Positions 1 to 6,516 of a stretch of 64,000 nucleotides of DNA are shown piece after piece. Within the stretch, counting starts at the first letter, position 1. The number at the start of each line of letters is the position of its first letter. The position numbers were made by a program, and so were the translations under genes. A model generated the notes under the pieces. The model did not search any database. It was not told the origin of the DNA and saw only the letters and a program-made list of their open reading frames with translations. Origin of the DNA: Mesorhizobium ciceri biovar biserrulae WSM1271 (GTDB taxonomy: Bacteria; Pseudomonadota; Alphaproteobacteria; Rhizobiales; Rhizobiaceae); the NCBI RefSeq assembly GCF_000185905.1, contig NC_014923.1, positions 3,743,501 through 3,807,500 on the forward strand, written 5' to 3'.

Positions 1-111
1 GCGGACGACGGTGTCCTGTTCCGGTGTGATAACCACATCCTGTGCCGCAACCGCGCCGACGCTGGCCAACAGCAAGAGCGCCGCAGCGGCGCTGCTTAGG
101 TGCATCCTCAT
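1..111 (-). CDS. Small exported protein, probably DUF1236-like (partial, runs off left edge)
   Basis: The reverse strand encodes a start ATG at 111, preceded by a purine-rich AGGAG ribosome site about eight bases upstream. The first 25 or so residues form a clear Sec signal peptide: a short charged start, then an Ala/Leu-rich core ending in AVAAQ. The mature protein begins with VVITPEQDTVVR, which resembles the start of the short secreted DUF1236 family common in Rhizobiales. Only 37 residues are visible because the gene leaves the window, so the family call is tentative. A second in-frame ATG lies two codons downstream. Confidence 0.6.
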   Translation of the reverse strand, partial: MRMHLSSAAAALLLLASVGAVAAQDVVITPEQDTVVR

Positions 112-574
112 TTGTTTTTCTCCTCTTGTAACCTGGCGGCAGCACGATCGGCTGGGCGCCAGCCACCCGAACACGTCGCCAGGCCAAACGTTCCTCATAC
201 GGGCCTCTGTCTGAATCCGCGCAGGACCAAAGTCTGGTTGGAAAACGCAATGGTCTTACCCGTTGGGAGTAGGCGGAACGGCTTAGGCCTAAAGGTTGTT
301 GTCTCTCCAATTCGGAGAGAAACAGTGGAAAAAAGTGTCGGCCAGGCGCGATGGTTGCTCGCACCGATTTTCGCAACAGCCATCACCTTCTTGGTGATGG
401 GGGTCGTTCTTGGCTGACATGGCGTGGATCGGCGCAGCTACGTCCCTTCCTGCGCTGATAGGACCCGTGAGCTGCTTCGACGGCGGGCGGGTCCTGTATT
501 TCACCGTGCGCCCATGCATGCTCATTCGGCAGGCGTGGGCGCATTTCTAGCACATGTACCTTGGGAGGTTTATT
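112..574. other. Gene-poor gap between two small exported-protein genes
   Basis: This stretch separates the leftward DUF1236-like gene from the rightward Tat-signal gene, so it should carry both of their promoters. I see no long reading frame with convincing coding character. The only candidate gene is a 30-residue membrane peptide at 325-417, listed separately. Confidence 0.4.
325..417 (+). CDS. Candidate 30-residue single-span membrane peptide
   Basis: A GTG start at 325 follows a GGAGAG ribosome site at good spacing. The 30-residue product has a short charged N-terminus with two Lys/Arg positions, then one hydrophobic span of about 20 residues (LLAPIFATAITFLVMGVVLG) that ends the protein. 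This is the architecture of bacterial small membrane proteins. I cannot name a family. The evidence is the ribosome site and the hydrophobic profile only, so it may be fortuitous. Confidence 0.3.
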   Translation: MEKSVGQARWLLAPIFATAITFLVMGVVLG

Positions 575-898
575 ATGGATCGGCGATCCTTCTTGACTGC
601 AATGTTTGGCGTTGCCGGGGCAGCGGCTCTTGCAAGCGCTGTCCGCCCAACTGACGCAATGGCGGGTGTTCCAGGGGCCGGACACGGCATCCTCGATGAA
701 CTTGAGACGCCACAAACAGAGACCTTTGAAGAAGACGCACAGGCAGAAGTGCAGCAAGTCTACCATCGGGACTGGCACTACCGTCCCCACCGCCGCCGGC
801 GGGGCTGGAGACGGGTTTGCCGCAGTTATTGGCGGCATGGTCGCCGTCGCGTCCGGTGCTACCGCCGACGTGGTCCTTCGGTCGTCCTTCGATTTTAA
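575..898 (+). CDS. Small Tat-exported, Arg/His-rich protein
   Basis: The 107-residue product starts at ATG 575, eight bases after a GGGAGG ribosome site. An alternative ATG at 554 lacks one. It opens with MDRRSFLTA followed by a hydrophobic Ala-rich core, a typical twin-arginine signal, with likely cleavage near AMA at about residue 30. The middle is acidic and Glu-rich. The last 45 residues are packed with Arg, plus His, Trp, Tyr and three Cys. In rhizobial genomes such proteins are often labelled protamine-like, but no function is established. The Tat signal suggests it folds, perhaps with a cofactor or metal, before export. Confidence 0.7.
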   Translation: MDRRSFLTAMFGVAGAAALASAVRPTDAMAGVPGAGHGILDELETPQTETFEEDAQAEVQQVYHRDWHYRPHRRRRGWRRVCRSYWRHGRRRVRCYRRRGPSVVLRF

Positions 899-976
899 CT
901 GATTTCCCGCCTCGGCCCGTTCCGGCTCACGCGCCGAGAACGGGCCGGTTTAGATTCTTTTCGGTGAACGATCACA

Positions 977-1204
977 ATGACATTGGTCCAGAGATCGAAT
1001 GAGAGTGGCAGCGCGAACCAACCGGGAAATGGCAACGATGATCGTGCGCCCGGGTTTGTGGCCTCCGTCGCTTTGCCGGACAAAGAAAACATTGCCGACC
1101 TTGTCAGGCGAACAGAGCGCATGGCCATCTTGGTGGTTCTTGGACTGAGCGGCTGGTTGATGCTCGTCCCCGCTATTTATCTTGTGCTGACGCACGGGAT
1201 ATGA
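977..1204 (+). CDS. Hypothetical small membrane protein
   Basis: This 75-residue frame has a hydrophilic N-terminal half rich in Asn, Gly and Asp. A predicted helix (ADLVRRTERMA) follows, and then one strong membrane span near residues 50-70 (ILVVLGLSGWLMLVPAIYLVL) with a very short tail. The ribosome site ahead of ATG 977 is poor, so the start is uncertain. The composition looks coding, but I recognise no family. It ends just before a structured repeat at 1234-1308. Confidence 0.45.
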   Translation: MTLVQRSNESGSANQPGNGNDDRAPGFVASVALPDKENIADLVRRTERMAILVVLGLSGWLMLVPAIYLVLTHGI

Positions 1205-1233
1205 AGCTTGCGGGACATCCGTGCGCGCCCAGG

Positions 1234-1308
1234 GTTGGATTGCAATCGCATCGGATCGCGGCTTCCGCAGCCGTTTCGTGTCACCGGCAATATGGGCGGG
1301 ACGGGCTG
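1234..1308. repeat. Structured dispersed repeat, copy 1 (downstream of the Crp gene)
   Basis: About 75 bp that closely match 2586-2662 in the same orientation. The best conserved core runs from the GCGG before CTTCCGCAG through CGTGTCACCGGCAAT to GGGCGGGACGGGCTG. It contains a small hairpin with arms CGGCT and AGCCG around TCCGC. A longer pairing, CCGT with ACGG, encloses the rest. The two copies lie on either side of the Crp/Fnr gene. Confidence 0.7.
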
Positions 1309-1371
1309 TATTGCTGGCGCGAGGCGCAGGTGCTTGGATCACCGCGGCCTACGTCCGGCATGCTTGGAGCG

Positions 1372-2079
1372 CTATAATCCAACTAGCCGAACGTAATCGG
1401 CTTCTGGCTTGCCGTAGGTGCCGTTTGCGCAGGCCGCAAGTCCGCTGCGGTCCCTGATGTGCACTTCGCCACGTCGAGAATAGATGAAACCACGTCCTTC
1501 CAGCACTTGCAGCCCAACGGTAACGCCTGGGCGTCTTGCTCCAAGCATGACGGCGAGAAACTCATGGGTGATCGCAAGGCGCTCGCCGTGGACCCGATCG
1601 TCACACATTAGAAGCCAGCGCGCCAACCGCTCTTCAAGGTTTGATTTTGCGTTGATCAGGGCCGTATAGCTGGTCTGGATGTGGAAGTAGTGGACATAGC
1701 GCAACAGGAAAAGGCGCAACGTTGGGCTGTTCGCAAGAGCCTCCTTGAAGGGCTCGGTTCCCATCCTGAAAGCGCTGCCGGCCGACTGAACGTAACATTG
1801 ATGCGCTGCATAGTCAGCGCCCATCACGAGCGCGGCACCGGTCATTCCCTCAAAGCCGACAAGGCCTACCTCGGCTTCCTTACCTGAAGCCGTCGCGACC
1901 ACAGAAGCGATGCCGTCCTCCAGGAAGTACACCGTCTCGATCTCCGAATCGGCTTTCTCTAAGGTCGTTTTCGGCTCGAGGTCACACAGTTCAAGGTGTG
2001 GCTGCAAAAGCCCCAGGTCACCAGGGTCAAGCCTACGCAACAATTGGTTTCTGTAGGAATCGTTCTCTGGATTGGTCAT
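1372..2079 (-). CDS. Crp/Fnr-family transcriptional regulator
   Basis: A 235-residue protein with the two-domain layout of the family. An N-terminal cyclic-nucleotide-binding-like beta barrel spans about residues 20-120 (VYFLEDGIASVVATASGKEAEVGLVGFEG region). A long dimerisation helix follows, then a C-terminal winged helix-turn-helix from about residue 165 (THEFLAVMLGARRPGVTVGL, then EGRGFIYSRRGEVHI). No N-terminal Cys cluster is seen, so it is not an oxygen-sensing Fnr of the iron-sulphur type. The effector is unknown. Many rhizobial genomes carry several such close relatives of unknown target. It stands alone, and the structured repeat flanks it on both sides. The start has only a weak ribosome site. 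Confidence 0.9.
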   Translation of the reverse strand: MTNPENDSYRNQLLRRLDPGDLGLLQPHLELCDLEPKTTLEKADSEIETVYFLEDGIASVVATASGKEAEVGLVGFEGMTGAALVMGADYAAHQCYVQSAGSAFRMGTEPFKEALANSPTLRLFLLRYVHYFHIQTSYTALINAKSNLEERLARWLLMCDDRVHGERLAITHEFLAVMLGARRPGVTVGLQVLEGRGFIYSRRGEVHIRDRSGLAACANGTYGKPEADYVRLVGL

Positions 2080-2693
2080 AGCTCAATCCCGCTTGGGGCA
2101 AGAGCTTTCCAATCTCCCTGCCGTCTGCGCCCGTAGACACGTGCAGACGATTTAAAAAATATACGCCCTCTGGCGCGCGATTGACAGTGAAATGCGACCT
2201 GATGCGCGGCGTCCCCTCAGCCGCCGAATTACAAAACAGGGGTGTACAAAGTTAAAGGGTTGGGATCGTACAGAACTCTGCTTCGTACGAATCCGACAAT
2301 TTGTGATCGCAGCCAACGAGCCGGCATGATGTACATGATTATCAATGTCGAGGCAGAGCGACGAGAGGGCACTGGTAGGACCGACTGGCAAGGCGACGGC
2401 TGTGCCCCATAACGGGTCAAAAGTTTTTGGCATCTAAATTGCTTTCACAGGTATGGGGTGGGCGAGAGCCCGTCGCTTCGCAAATGGAGCGGCGGGTCTA
2501 CCCTACCAGTGACTGTCGAATGGCCACGGCAGCAGAATGTACCGCCTTTCAGCAGAAACTAACGGAACATCCGTACTCGCCCGAAGTTGGATTGCAGGAA
2601 GCGTCGCATGCGGGCTTCCGCAGCCCGTTTCGTGTCACCGGCAATGTGGGCGGGACGGGCTGCTTTGCGTTGGTACGCAATTTATACCGCTGA
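2080..2693. other. Gene-poor region upstream of the Crp gene
   Basis: This 614-bp stretch holds the promoter side of the Crp gene and the second copy of the structured repeat near its right end. Short open frames exist here, but none has a ribosome site with credible coding character. Confidence 0.4.
2586..2662. repeat. Structured dispersed repeat, copy 2 (upstream of the Crp gene)
   Basis: Same orientation and nearly the same sequence as 1234-1308. The small hairpin here has arms CGGGCT and AGCCCG around TCCGC. Compared with copy 1, each arm is one base longer, a G on the left and a C on the right, so pairing is preserved. An outer pairing CCCGT with ACGGG is also one pair longer than in copy 1. 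Confidence 0.7.
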
Positions 2694-3074
2694 CTACTTG
2701 TGGGTAATCCAGTCCAACAAGCCAACGTTAACCTGCTCGCACCCGACATATTCGCGGACCAAGCTTTCAGCCAGGTGGCGCCATTCACACTCGGGAACGC
2801 CTGTTTCCCTGACCAGGTTTCGAAACGCCGAGCGGAGTATGTCGGCATCGAAGGCCGAGACGGCAACAGGACCTGGCTCCGGATCTCCCTCCCGGGCCAT
2901 GTCATCGCGATGACGTTGGCGAAGGCGCTTGAGCAGTTCGCGCGAGGCCTCGATTGCGCGTCGGGAGTGGTCCATATCACGGCGAAATGAGGCAGTTCCG
3001 GCCAGGGAATGGTGCCGCAACCGAAAGCTGGTTTCTATAACCGCGCGTGCGACTTCTATATGCGTTTCTGCCAT
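2694..3074 (-). CDS. Conserved hypothetical protein, helical and charged
   Basis: A 126-residue protein whose ATG at 3074 follows an AGGGAGG ribosome site at good spacing, which supports a real gene. The product is mostly helical and rich in Arg and Glu, with no signal peptide or membrane span, so it is probably cytoplasmic. Residues 1-60 contain repeated basic stretches (RRAIEASRELLKRLRQRHRDD). I recognise no family. It precedes the outer-membrane protein gene's far end on the same strand but is separated from it by about 270 bp. Confidence 0.6.
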   Translation of the reverse strand: MAETHIEVARAVIETSFRLRHHSLAGTASFRRDMDHSRRAIEASRELLKRLRQRHRDDMAREGDPEPGPVAVSAFDADILRSAFRNLVRETGVPECEWRHLAESLVREYVGCEQVNVGLLDWITHK

Positions 3075-3343
3075 CGCGGCCTCCCTTCCTGCGAAAGGAT
3101 TTATTTACTCTCTTGTCACGCGTGACCCAAGAAGGATTCAACGTACGGTTTGGTACGAAGGGATGGCGCGCAGATGGGCATGGTCCCGAACGAACGAAGG
3201 GCCTGAACGGCAAACTATTTGCGATCCAGGCCCCTAGCCGTCGGGTTCGCGGCGACATTGCGCCCGCGGAATGCCATTCACAAGCTGGACCTTGGTCTTG
3301 CCATTCCCGCGGAGGGCGTCAAAGTCGGAGACGCGCTGAACAG

Positions 3344-3997
3344 TTAGAACTTCATCGCGATGCCGACGCGGAAATCGTGCGTCTGAAGCGTGTGTTCCAG
3401 CGTGCATCCGCCGCCACAATATTCAAGCGACTTCTTGCCGAAGAAGGAGAAGTCGTATTCGCCGCGCAAGAACACGTTGTGTGTGAGCGCGACGTCGATG
3501 CCTGCTCCAACAACACCACCGACCAAGGTGGCATCCCGCTCAGCGTTTCCACCCGGGTAGAATGTCTTCAGCTTTGCAGCGGTTACACCAGCCGTGACGA
3601 ACGGCATGTAGGCTCCCATGTCCATGCCAACGCGACCCTTTACGGATCCGAACAAACCTGTGGAGGCGTCAAGGACGCCTGGGCCTGGAATATCGTCGAA
3701 GGTGTTCTTCTTGAAGCGGTAGCCAAGCTCGCCTTCGACGCCATAGACAATCTTGCCGGATTGGAGGTTATAGCCTGCAAAGCCGCCGACCGTTGCCGAG
3801 CCGACATTATGCGTTGCGCCAGCCTGGGCGCCCGGTCCATAGATCTTGTAGTGTTCCAACGTTCCGGCACCGAACACGCCGGCGTATGGCCCTTGCCAGG
3901 TCCATTCAGGGGTATCGACAGGAGCGATCGTCATATCGGCAGCCATGGCCGGAGCCGCGGAAAGCGCAACGAATGAAGCGAGCAAAAAAGCTTTCAT
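3344..3997 (-). CDS. Outer-membrane beta-barrel protein (Omp25/Omp31-like)
   Basis: A 217-residue protein starting at ATG 3997 behind a GGGGA ribosome site. The frame extends 16 codons further upstream without a better site. It begins with a textbook signal peptide (MKAFLLASFVALSAAPAMAAD). The WTWQGPYAGVFGAGTL segment that follows is typical of small rhizobial porin-like surface proteins. Alternating hydrophobic strands with Gly and aromatic residues run to a C-terminal FRVGIAMKF, whose final Phe is the barrel insertion signal. The Cys pair in EYCGGGC may form a surface-loop disulphide. It is probably an eight-stranded structural barrel. No operon partner is evident. Confidence 0.88.
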   Translation of the reverse strand: MKAFLLASFVALSAAPAMAADMTIAPVDTPEWTWQGPYAGVFGAGTLEHYKIYGPGAQAGATHNVGSATVGGFAGYNLQSGKIVYGVEGELGYRFKKNTFDDIPGPGVLDASTGLFGSVKGRVGMDMGAYMPFVTAGVTAAKLKTFYPGGNAERDATLVGGVVGAGIDVALTHNVFLRGEYDFSFFGKKSLEYCGGGCTLEHTLQTHDFRVGIAMKF

Positions 3998-4521
3998 GAA
4001 ATCCCCATCAAAATCGCCAATCGCCTTATATCGATGAGCCTGCAACTTTGTATATAGCTAGGAAGTCACACCCGTAGGCTAAGTTGCTGCGCCTGAATTC
4101 GGCGAAATAGGTATCGGGATGGCCGGTGCAAGCAGGCATCCCTCGAAGAGCTCAATACTTCCGCGTCAGGCTTCGATGCGGGCATTATCGAGAAATTCAA
4201 GTGCTGAGCGTGGAAGGGTGCCGTTCTGATCTTCAATGAAGCCGCTGCCGCACGGATCAGGCTTGCAGCTGTGTTCGCGAAGAATGCCGATGGGTATACC
4301 GGACGGCTCAATCCGCAGCAATCAGGAAGGATGCCGTCGACGCCATAGTTAGGCGGCGGCGCGCAGGGCGGTGACTCGCCCAATGTCCGGGTCCCTTCTC
4401 AGCCATCTATCGGTAAAGTCCCGGGTATTTGGCCTTCTCAGCCTGGCAATTTCCCGCTCTCTGGACCGCCATGGCGTAAGCTCTTTCATAGGTGCGAATG
4501 GCCTTCCGGAACTTAGGAGGA
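3998..4521. other. Gene-poor region, possible decayed coding sequence
   Basis: The right-hand gap of the outer-membrane protein gene. The forward strand has a frame from about 4106 to 4348 that reads sensibly (LEELNTSASGFDAGIIEKFK, a TGA, then VLIFNEAAAARIRLAAVFAK), so it may be a gene remnant. I cannot identify its family. No start with a ribosome site is visible. Confidence 0.3.
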
Positions 4522-4770
4522 TTAGGCGTCAGGTGTTTTTCTAATCCCCTCGTACAAAAGCACAGGGACAGCAATGATAGCTTTTCCATCTTCTGTAGGC
4601 CTCAGCCGGCACCTTTGCATAACGCCGTTGAGGTTACCTGCCATTTTAGCGGCCAAATTTAACTTGGCATCGGGCATCCCGACCAGGAAGTGGATATTGT
4701 CCTGTCCTGCCGAAGCCGCCGAAGACGCGAAGCAAATTGCGGCGGCGAGTGCGACCAAAATGCGGATCAA
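4522..4770 (-). CDS. Small secreted protein with TTG start
   Basis: The best start is TTG at 4770, seven bases after a GGGGGG run that can act as ribosome site. The product is 82 residues. It opens with a clean signal peptide (MIRILVALAAAICFASSAASA) and a predicted cut before GQDNIH. The mature part is about 60 residues and has one Cys. The longer in-frame ATG at 4863 would add a second hydrophobic segment and lacks a ribosome site. The mature sequence (LVGMPDAKLNLAAKMAGNLNG) matches no family I know. It is probably periplasmic. Confidence 0.55.
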   Translation of the reverse strand: MIRILVALAAAICFASSAASAGQDNIHFLVGMPDAKLNLAAKMAGNLNGVMQRCRLRPTEDGKAIIAVPVLLYEGIRKTPDA

Positions 4771-4885
4771 AGTGACGTCCCCCCAATATTCCCAAATCTG
4801 AGCCAGGCTGAATATTTGGCAACCTAGCACCAAGCACACTATCCACAAATATGACACCTTCAAAACGCTCTCGCTCGATGCGCCA

Positions 4886-5062
4886 ATGGGAGGGACTGAC
4901 CTTAGGCGAATCGATTTGCTGGTGGCGCCGGAACCTTACGAGCCGGAGGAGGACGAAGAGGATGATCCGGATACGGTGATGCTCTGGGGCGGATACTCGC
5001 GTTGGCAAATGAAAAATTCCAGGTGGATAAGCGGTGGATCGAACCCGAACCTTGTTTTCTAA
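4886..5062 (+). CDS. Candidate small acidic protein or gene remnant
   Basis: A 58-residue frame from ATG 4886. The frame stays open back to 4802 without another ATG. It encodes a markedly acidic stretch (EPYEPEEDEEDDPD) followed by an aromatic, basic tail with three Trp residues. There is no ribosome site, so this may be the 3' part of a decayed gene. It ends 33 bp from the 3' end of tRNA-Thr, a position where integrated elements often leave remnants. Confidence 0.25.
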   Translation: MGGTDLRRIDLLVAPEPYEPEEDEEDDPDTVMLWGGYSRWQMKNSRWISGGSNPNLVF

Positions 5063-5095
5063 GCTTTTGAAAATGTTATGGTTTTTGCATTGTGC

Positions 5096-5171
5096 TGGTG
5101 CCCCCGGACGGAATCGAACCGCCGACCTTCGGTTTACAAAACCGCTGCTCTACCAGCTGAGCTACAAGGGC
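5096..5171 (-). tRNA. tRNA-Thr (anticodon TGT)
   Basis: A full cloverleaf on the reverse strand. The acceptor arm GCCCTTG pairs with CGGGGGC through G-U pairs. The D arm is GCTC...GAGC, the anticodon loop is TTTGTAA, and the T arm has the GGTTCGATTCC core. The CCA end is encoded. It reads ACA and other ACN codons. Its 3' end borders the accessory-looking stretch at 1-5095. Confidence 0.97.
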
Positions 5172-5327
5172 ACGGCGCTCCGGTTAGCATATTTGTTGCG
5201 CCAGTAAAGACAAAACTCCGTTTTTTCCCGGCATGCCGCATGGGCCGTCGGCGAGGGCATCCTGAAAACCGCCGGATTGCTTCCTACATCTAGGGAAGGG
5301 TGCAATCGCTTCGAGCAGGGGTGTCGC

Positions 5328-5495
5328 ATGATCAGATTTGTCATCATTCTTCCGATCATCTTCGTGGCCTGGATGCTGCTGGTGAAGATCATCAGCGACG
5401 TGAAGAAGGCCAATGTCGACTGGACCGGCGTCACCACCATCATCGGCTTCATCGCGCTGGCGTTCTGGCTGCGCCATGTCACGGGGATGGGGTGA
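5328..5495 (+). CDS. Small two-segment membrane protein
   Basis: A 55-residue product from ATG 5328, with an AGGGG ribosome site seven bases upstream. The frame could extend 17 codons further without support. Residues 1-20 form a hydrophobic span (FVIILPIIFVAWMLLVKII). A short polar DVKKANVDWTG linker follows, then a second span (IIGFIALAFWLRHV). It is probably an inner-membrane protein of unknown role. The stop codon leads directly into an array of 8-bp tandem repeats. Confidence 0.6.
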   Translation: MIRFVIILPIIFVAWMLLVKIISDVKKANVDWTGVTTIIGFIALAFWLRHVTGMG

Positions 5496-5498
5496 GGG

Positions 5499-5586
5499 AA
5501 TAGGGGAATAGGGGAATAGGGGAATAGGGGAATAGGGGAATAGGGGAATAGGGGAATAGGGGAATAGGGGAATAGGGGAATAGGGG
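5499..5586. repeat. Tandem array of 8-bp unit AATAGGGG (11 copies)
   Basis: Eleven uninterrupted copies of AATAGGGG begin four bases after the preceding stop codon. An imperfect half-unit sits on the left and the array ends in GGGGG on the right. The unit is not a multiple of three and lies outside any gene. The same family of 8-nt units builds the long palindrome between rpsM and rpsK at 52878-52978. Confidence 0.97.
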
Positions 5587-5651
5587 GCGACGGGTCATTG
5601 GTGTCCTTGCCGTCGCCGCGCTGGCGTCAACGGCGTCCCACAAAAAATCTC

Positions 5652-5672
5652 CTCAACCTTTCGAACCTTTTG
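5652..5672 (+). promoter_or_regulatory. Possible ECF-type promoter shared by the two small secreted-protein genes
   Basis: A GAACC-N16-CGAC block lies upstream of the His-rich gene, and the same block at the same distance lies upstream of the BA14K-like gene near 6434. It resembles the alphaproteobacterial EcfG general-stress promoter (GGAAC-N16/17-CGTT), but the match is partial in both halves. This is inference from conservation between the two upstream regions. Coordinates are approximate within a few bases. Confidence 0.3.
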
Positions 5673-5739
5673 CTGCGCCGCGCCGACTGATGGTCAGAGG
5701 CGAATGGGTCGCCTCGATCAAAAGATCCAGGAGATCATC

Positions 5740-5958
5740 ATGTTCAAGCGCACTCTTACCTCGGGCCTCGTCGCCATCTTCGTCGCCACCGGCGCGCTCG
5801 CCGGCACTGTCGGCACGTCGTCAGCCCACGGCATGCATGGCCATCATCATCACCACCACAACCATCACAAGAAGCACTTCAAGAAGTTCTGGTGGAAGCA
5901 CTACAACCACCACCACAACCATCACCACAGGCACGGCAGGGTGATCATTTTCCTTTGA
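5740..5958 (+). CDS. Secreted, extremely His-rich small protein
   Basis: A 72-residue protein. ATG 5740 sits behind AGGAGA. An in-frame ATG at 5704 (MGRLDQ...) is possible but has no ribosome site. Residues 1-30 are a signal peptide (FKRTLTSGLVAIFVATGALAG). The mature peptide is almost wholly His, Lys, Asn, Trp and Arg, with a natural run of six His and several HHH clusters, and ends in a hydrophobic VIIFL. This composition suggests periplasmic binding of Ni, Zn or Cu. That is inferred from composition, as no family is recognised. It shares signal-peptide sequence and upstream region with the BA14K-like gene downstream, so they look like diverged duplicates. Confidence 0.75.
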   Translation: MFKRTLTSGLVAIFVATGALAGTVGTSSAHGMHGHHHHHHNHHKKHFKKFWWKHYNHHHNHHHRHGRVIIFL

Positions 5959-5980
5959 TGGAGGGACCCAATTCCCCAAG

Positions 5981-6004
5981 AGGGCGGCTTCGGCCGCCCT
6001 TTTT
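5981..6004 (+). terminator. Rho-independent terminator after the His-rich gene
   Basis: A perfect stem, AGGGCGGC with GCCGCCCT, closes a TTCG tetraloop and is followed by a run of five T. It lies 23 bp after the stop codon. Confidence 0.93.
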
Positions 6005-6516
6005 GCGTTCGGCGATCACCTTGTGAAGTCGGGCGGCAAAGCTGCTGATCCCCGCAAGCTACGGCATGCACACATTTCCAAGCAACTGGTCTTTGGCGAT
6101 AGAGTGCATGGCAGCTTGGCGCATGCATTGCCTATGCGGCGCTGGTCCCGCTCCGTCTCGGCTTCGCCGAGCCAACGCTCGCCCACCAACGCTCCTTTCC
6201 TTTCCCTCCGGAGGGGGGAAGGTGGCGCTGCGAAGCAGCGACGGATTGGGGGACCCACGCGGCAATCGGGCCTCGGGCCGATCAGTCACCCCAGTCATAG
6301 CGGGTATGTGCATGGCGTAGCCCCAGCAAATGGGGGAGATTGGCCGCATCAACGTCCTCTCCAACCTCTTCCAGTCGCCGTCAGCGTGGACCTCGGTCCA
6401 TCCGATTTCCCGGATCTCAGAAAAATCAAAAAAAGTTCGAACCTTTTTCCTGGCTGCGACGACAGATGATCAAGAGGCGGATGGATCGCCTCGGTCAACG
6501 AAGCAAGGAGATCGTC
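6005..6516. other. Gap with REP-like palindromes, upstream of the BA14K gene
   Basis: No credible gene. The middle part, about 6190-6252, holds the 12-nt palindrome CCCTCCGGAGGG and a hairpin CGCTGC-GAA-GCAGCG. These are typical pieces of intergenic mosaic repeats in Rhizobiales. The right end carries the upstream region shared with the His-rich gene, including the possible ECF-type promoter near 6434-6457. Confidence 0.5.
6190..6252. repeat. REP/RIME-like palindromic fragment
   Basis: Two adjacent inverted repeats, CCCTCCGGAGGG at 6204-6215 and CGCTGC-GAA-GCAGCG at 6226-6240, lie in non-coding DNA. The composition and arrangement resemble intergenic mosaic elements scattered through Rhizobiales genomes. 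I have only this one copy to judge from, so the exact limits are uncertain. Confidence 0.45.

Noticed and set aside
2427..2693. 88-residue forward frame upstream of the Crp gene
   Set aside because: It overlaps the structured repeat and lacks a ribosome site, and its composition is not protein-like.
4106..4348. TGA-interrupted forward frame that reads like protein
   Set aside because: No start, no ribosome site and no recognised family. I list it only as a possible remnant within a gene-poor gap.
5030..5050. T-arm-like string GGATCGAACCC near tRNA-Thr
   Set aside because: No acceptor, D or anticodon arm can be formed around it. It is probably coincidence and not a tRNA fragment.
5499..5586. 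CRISPR array
   Set aside because: The repeats are contiguous 8-bp units with no spacers, and no cas genes are present.
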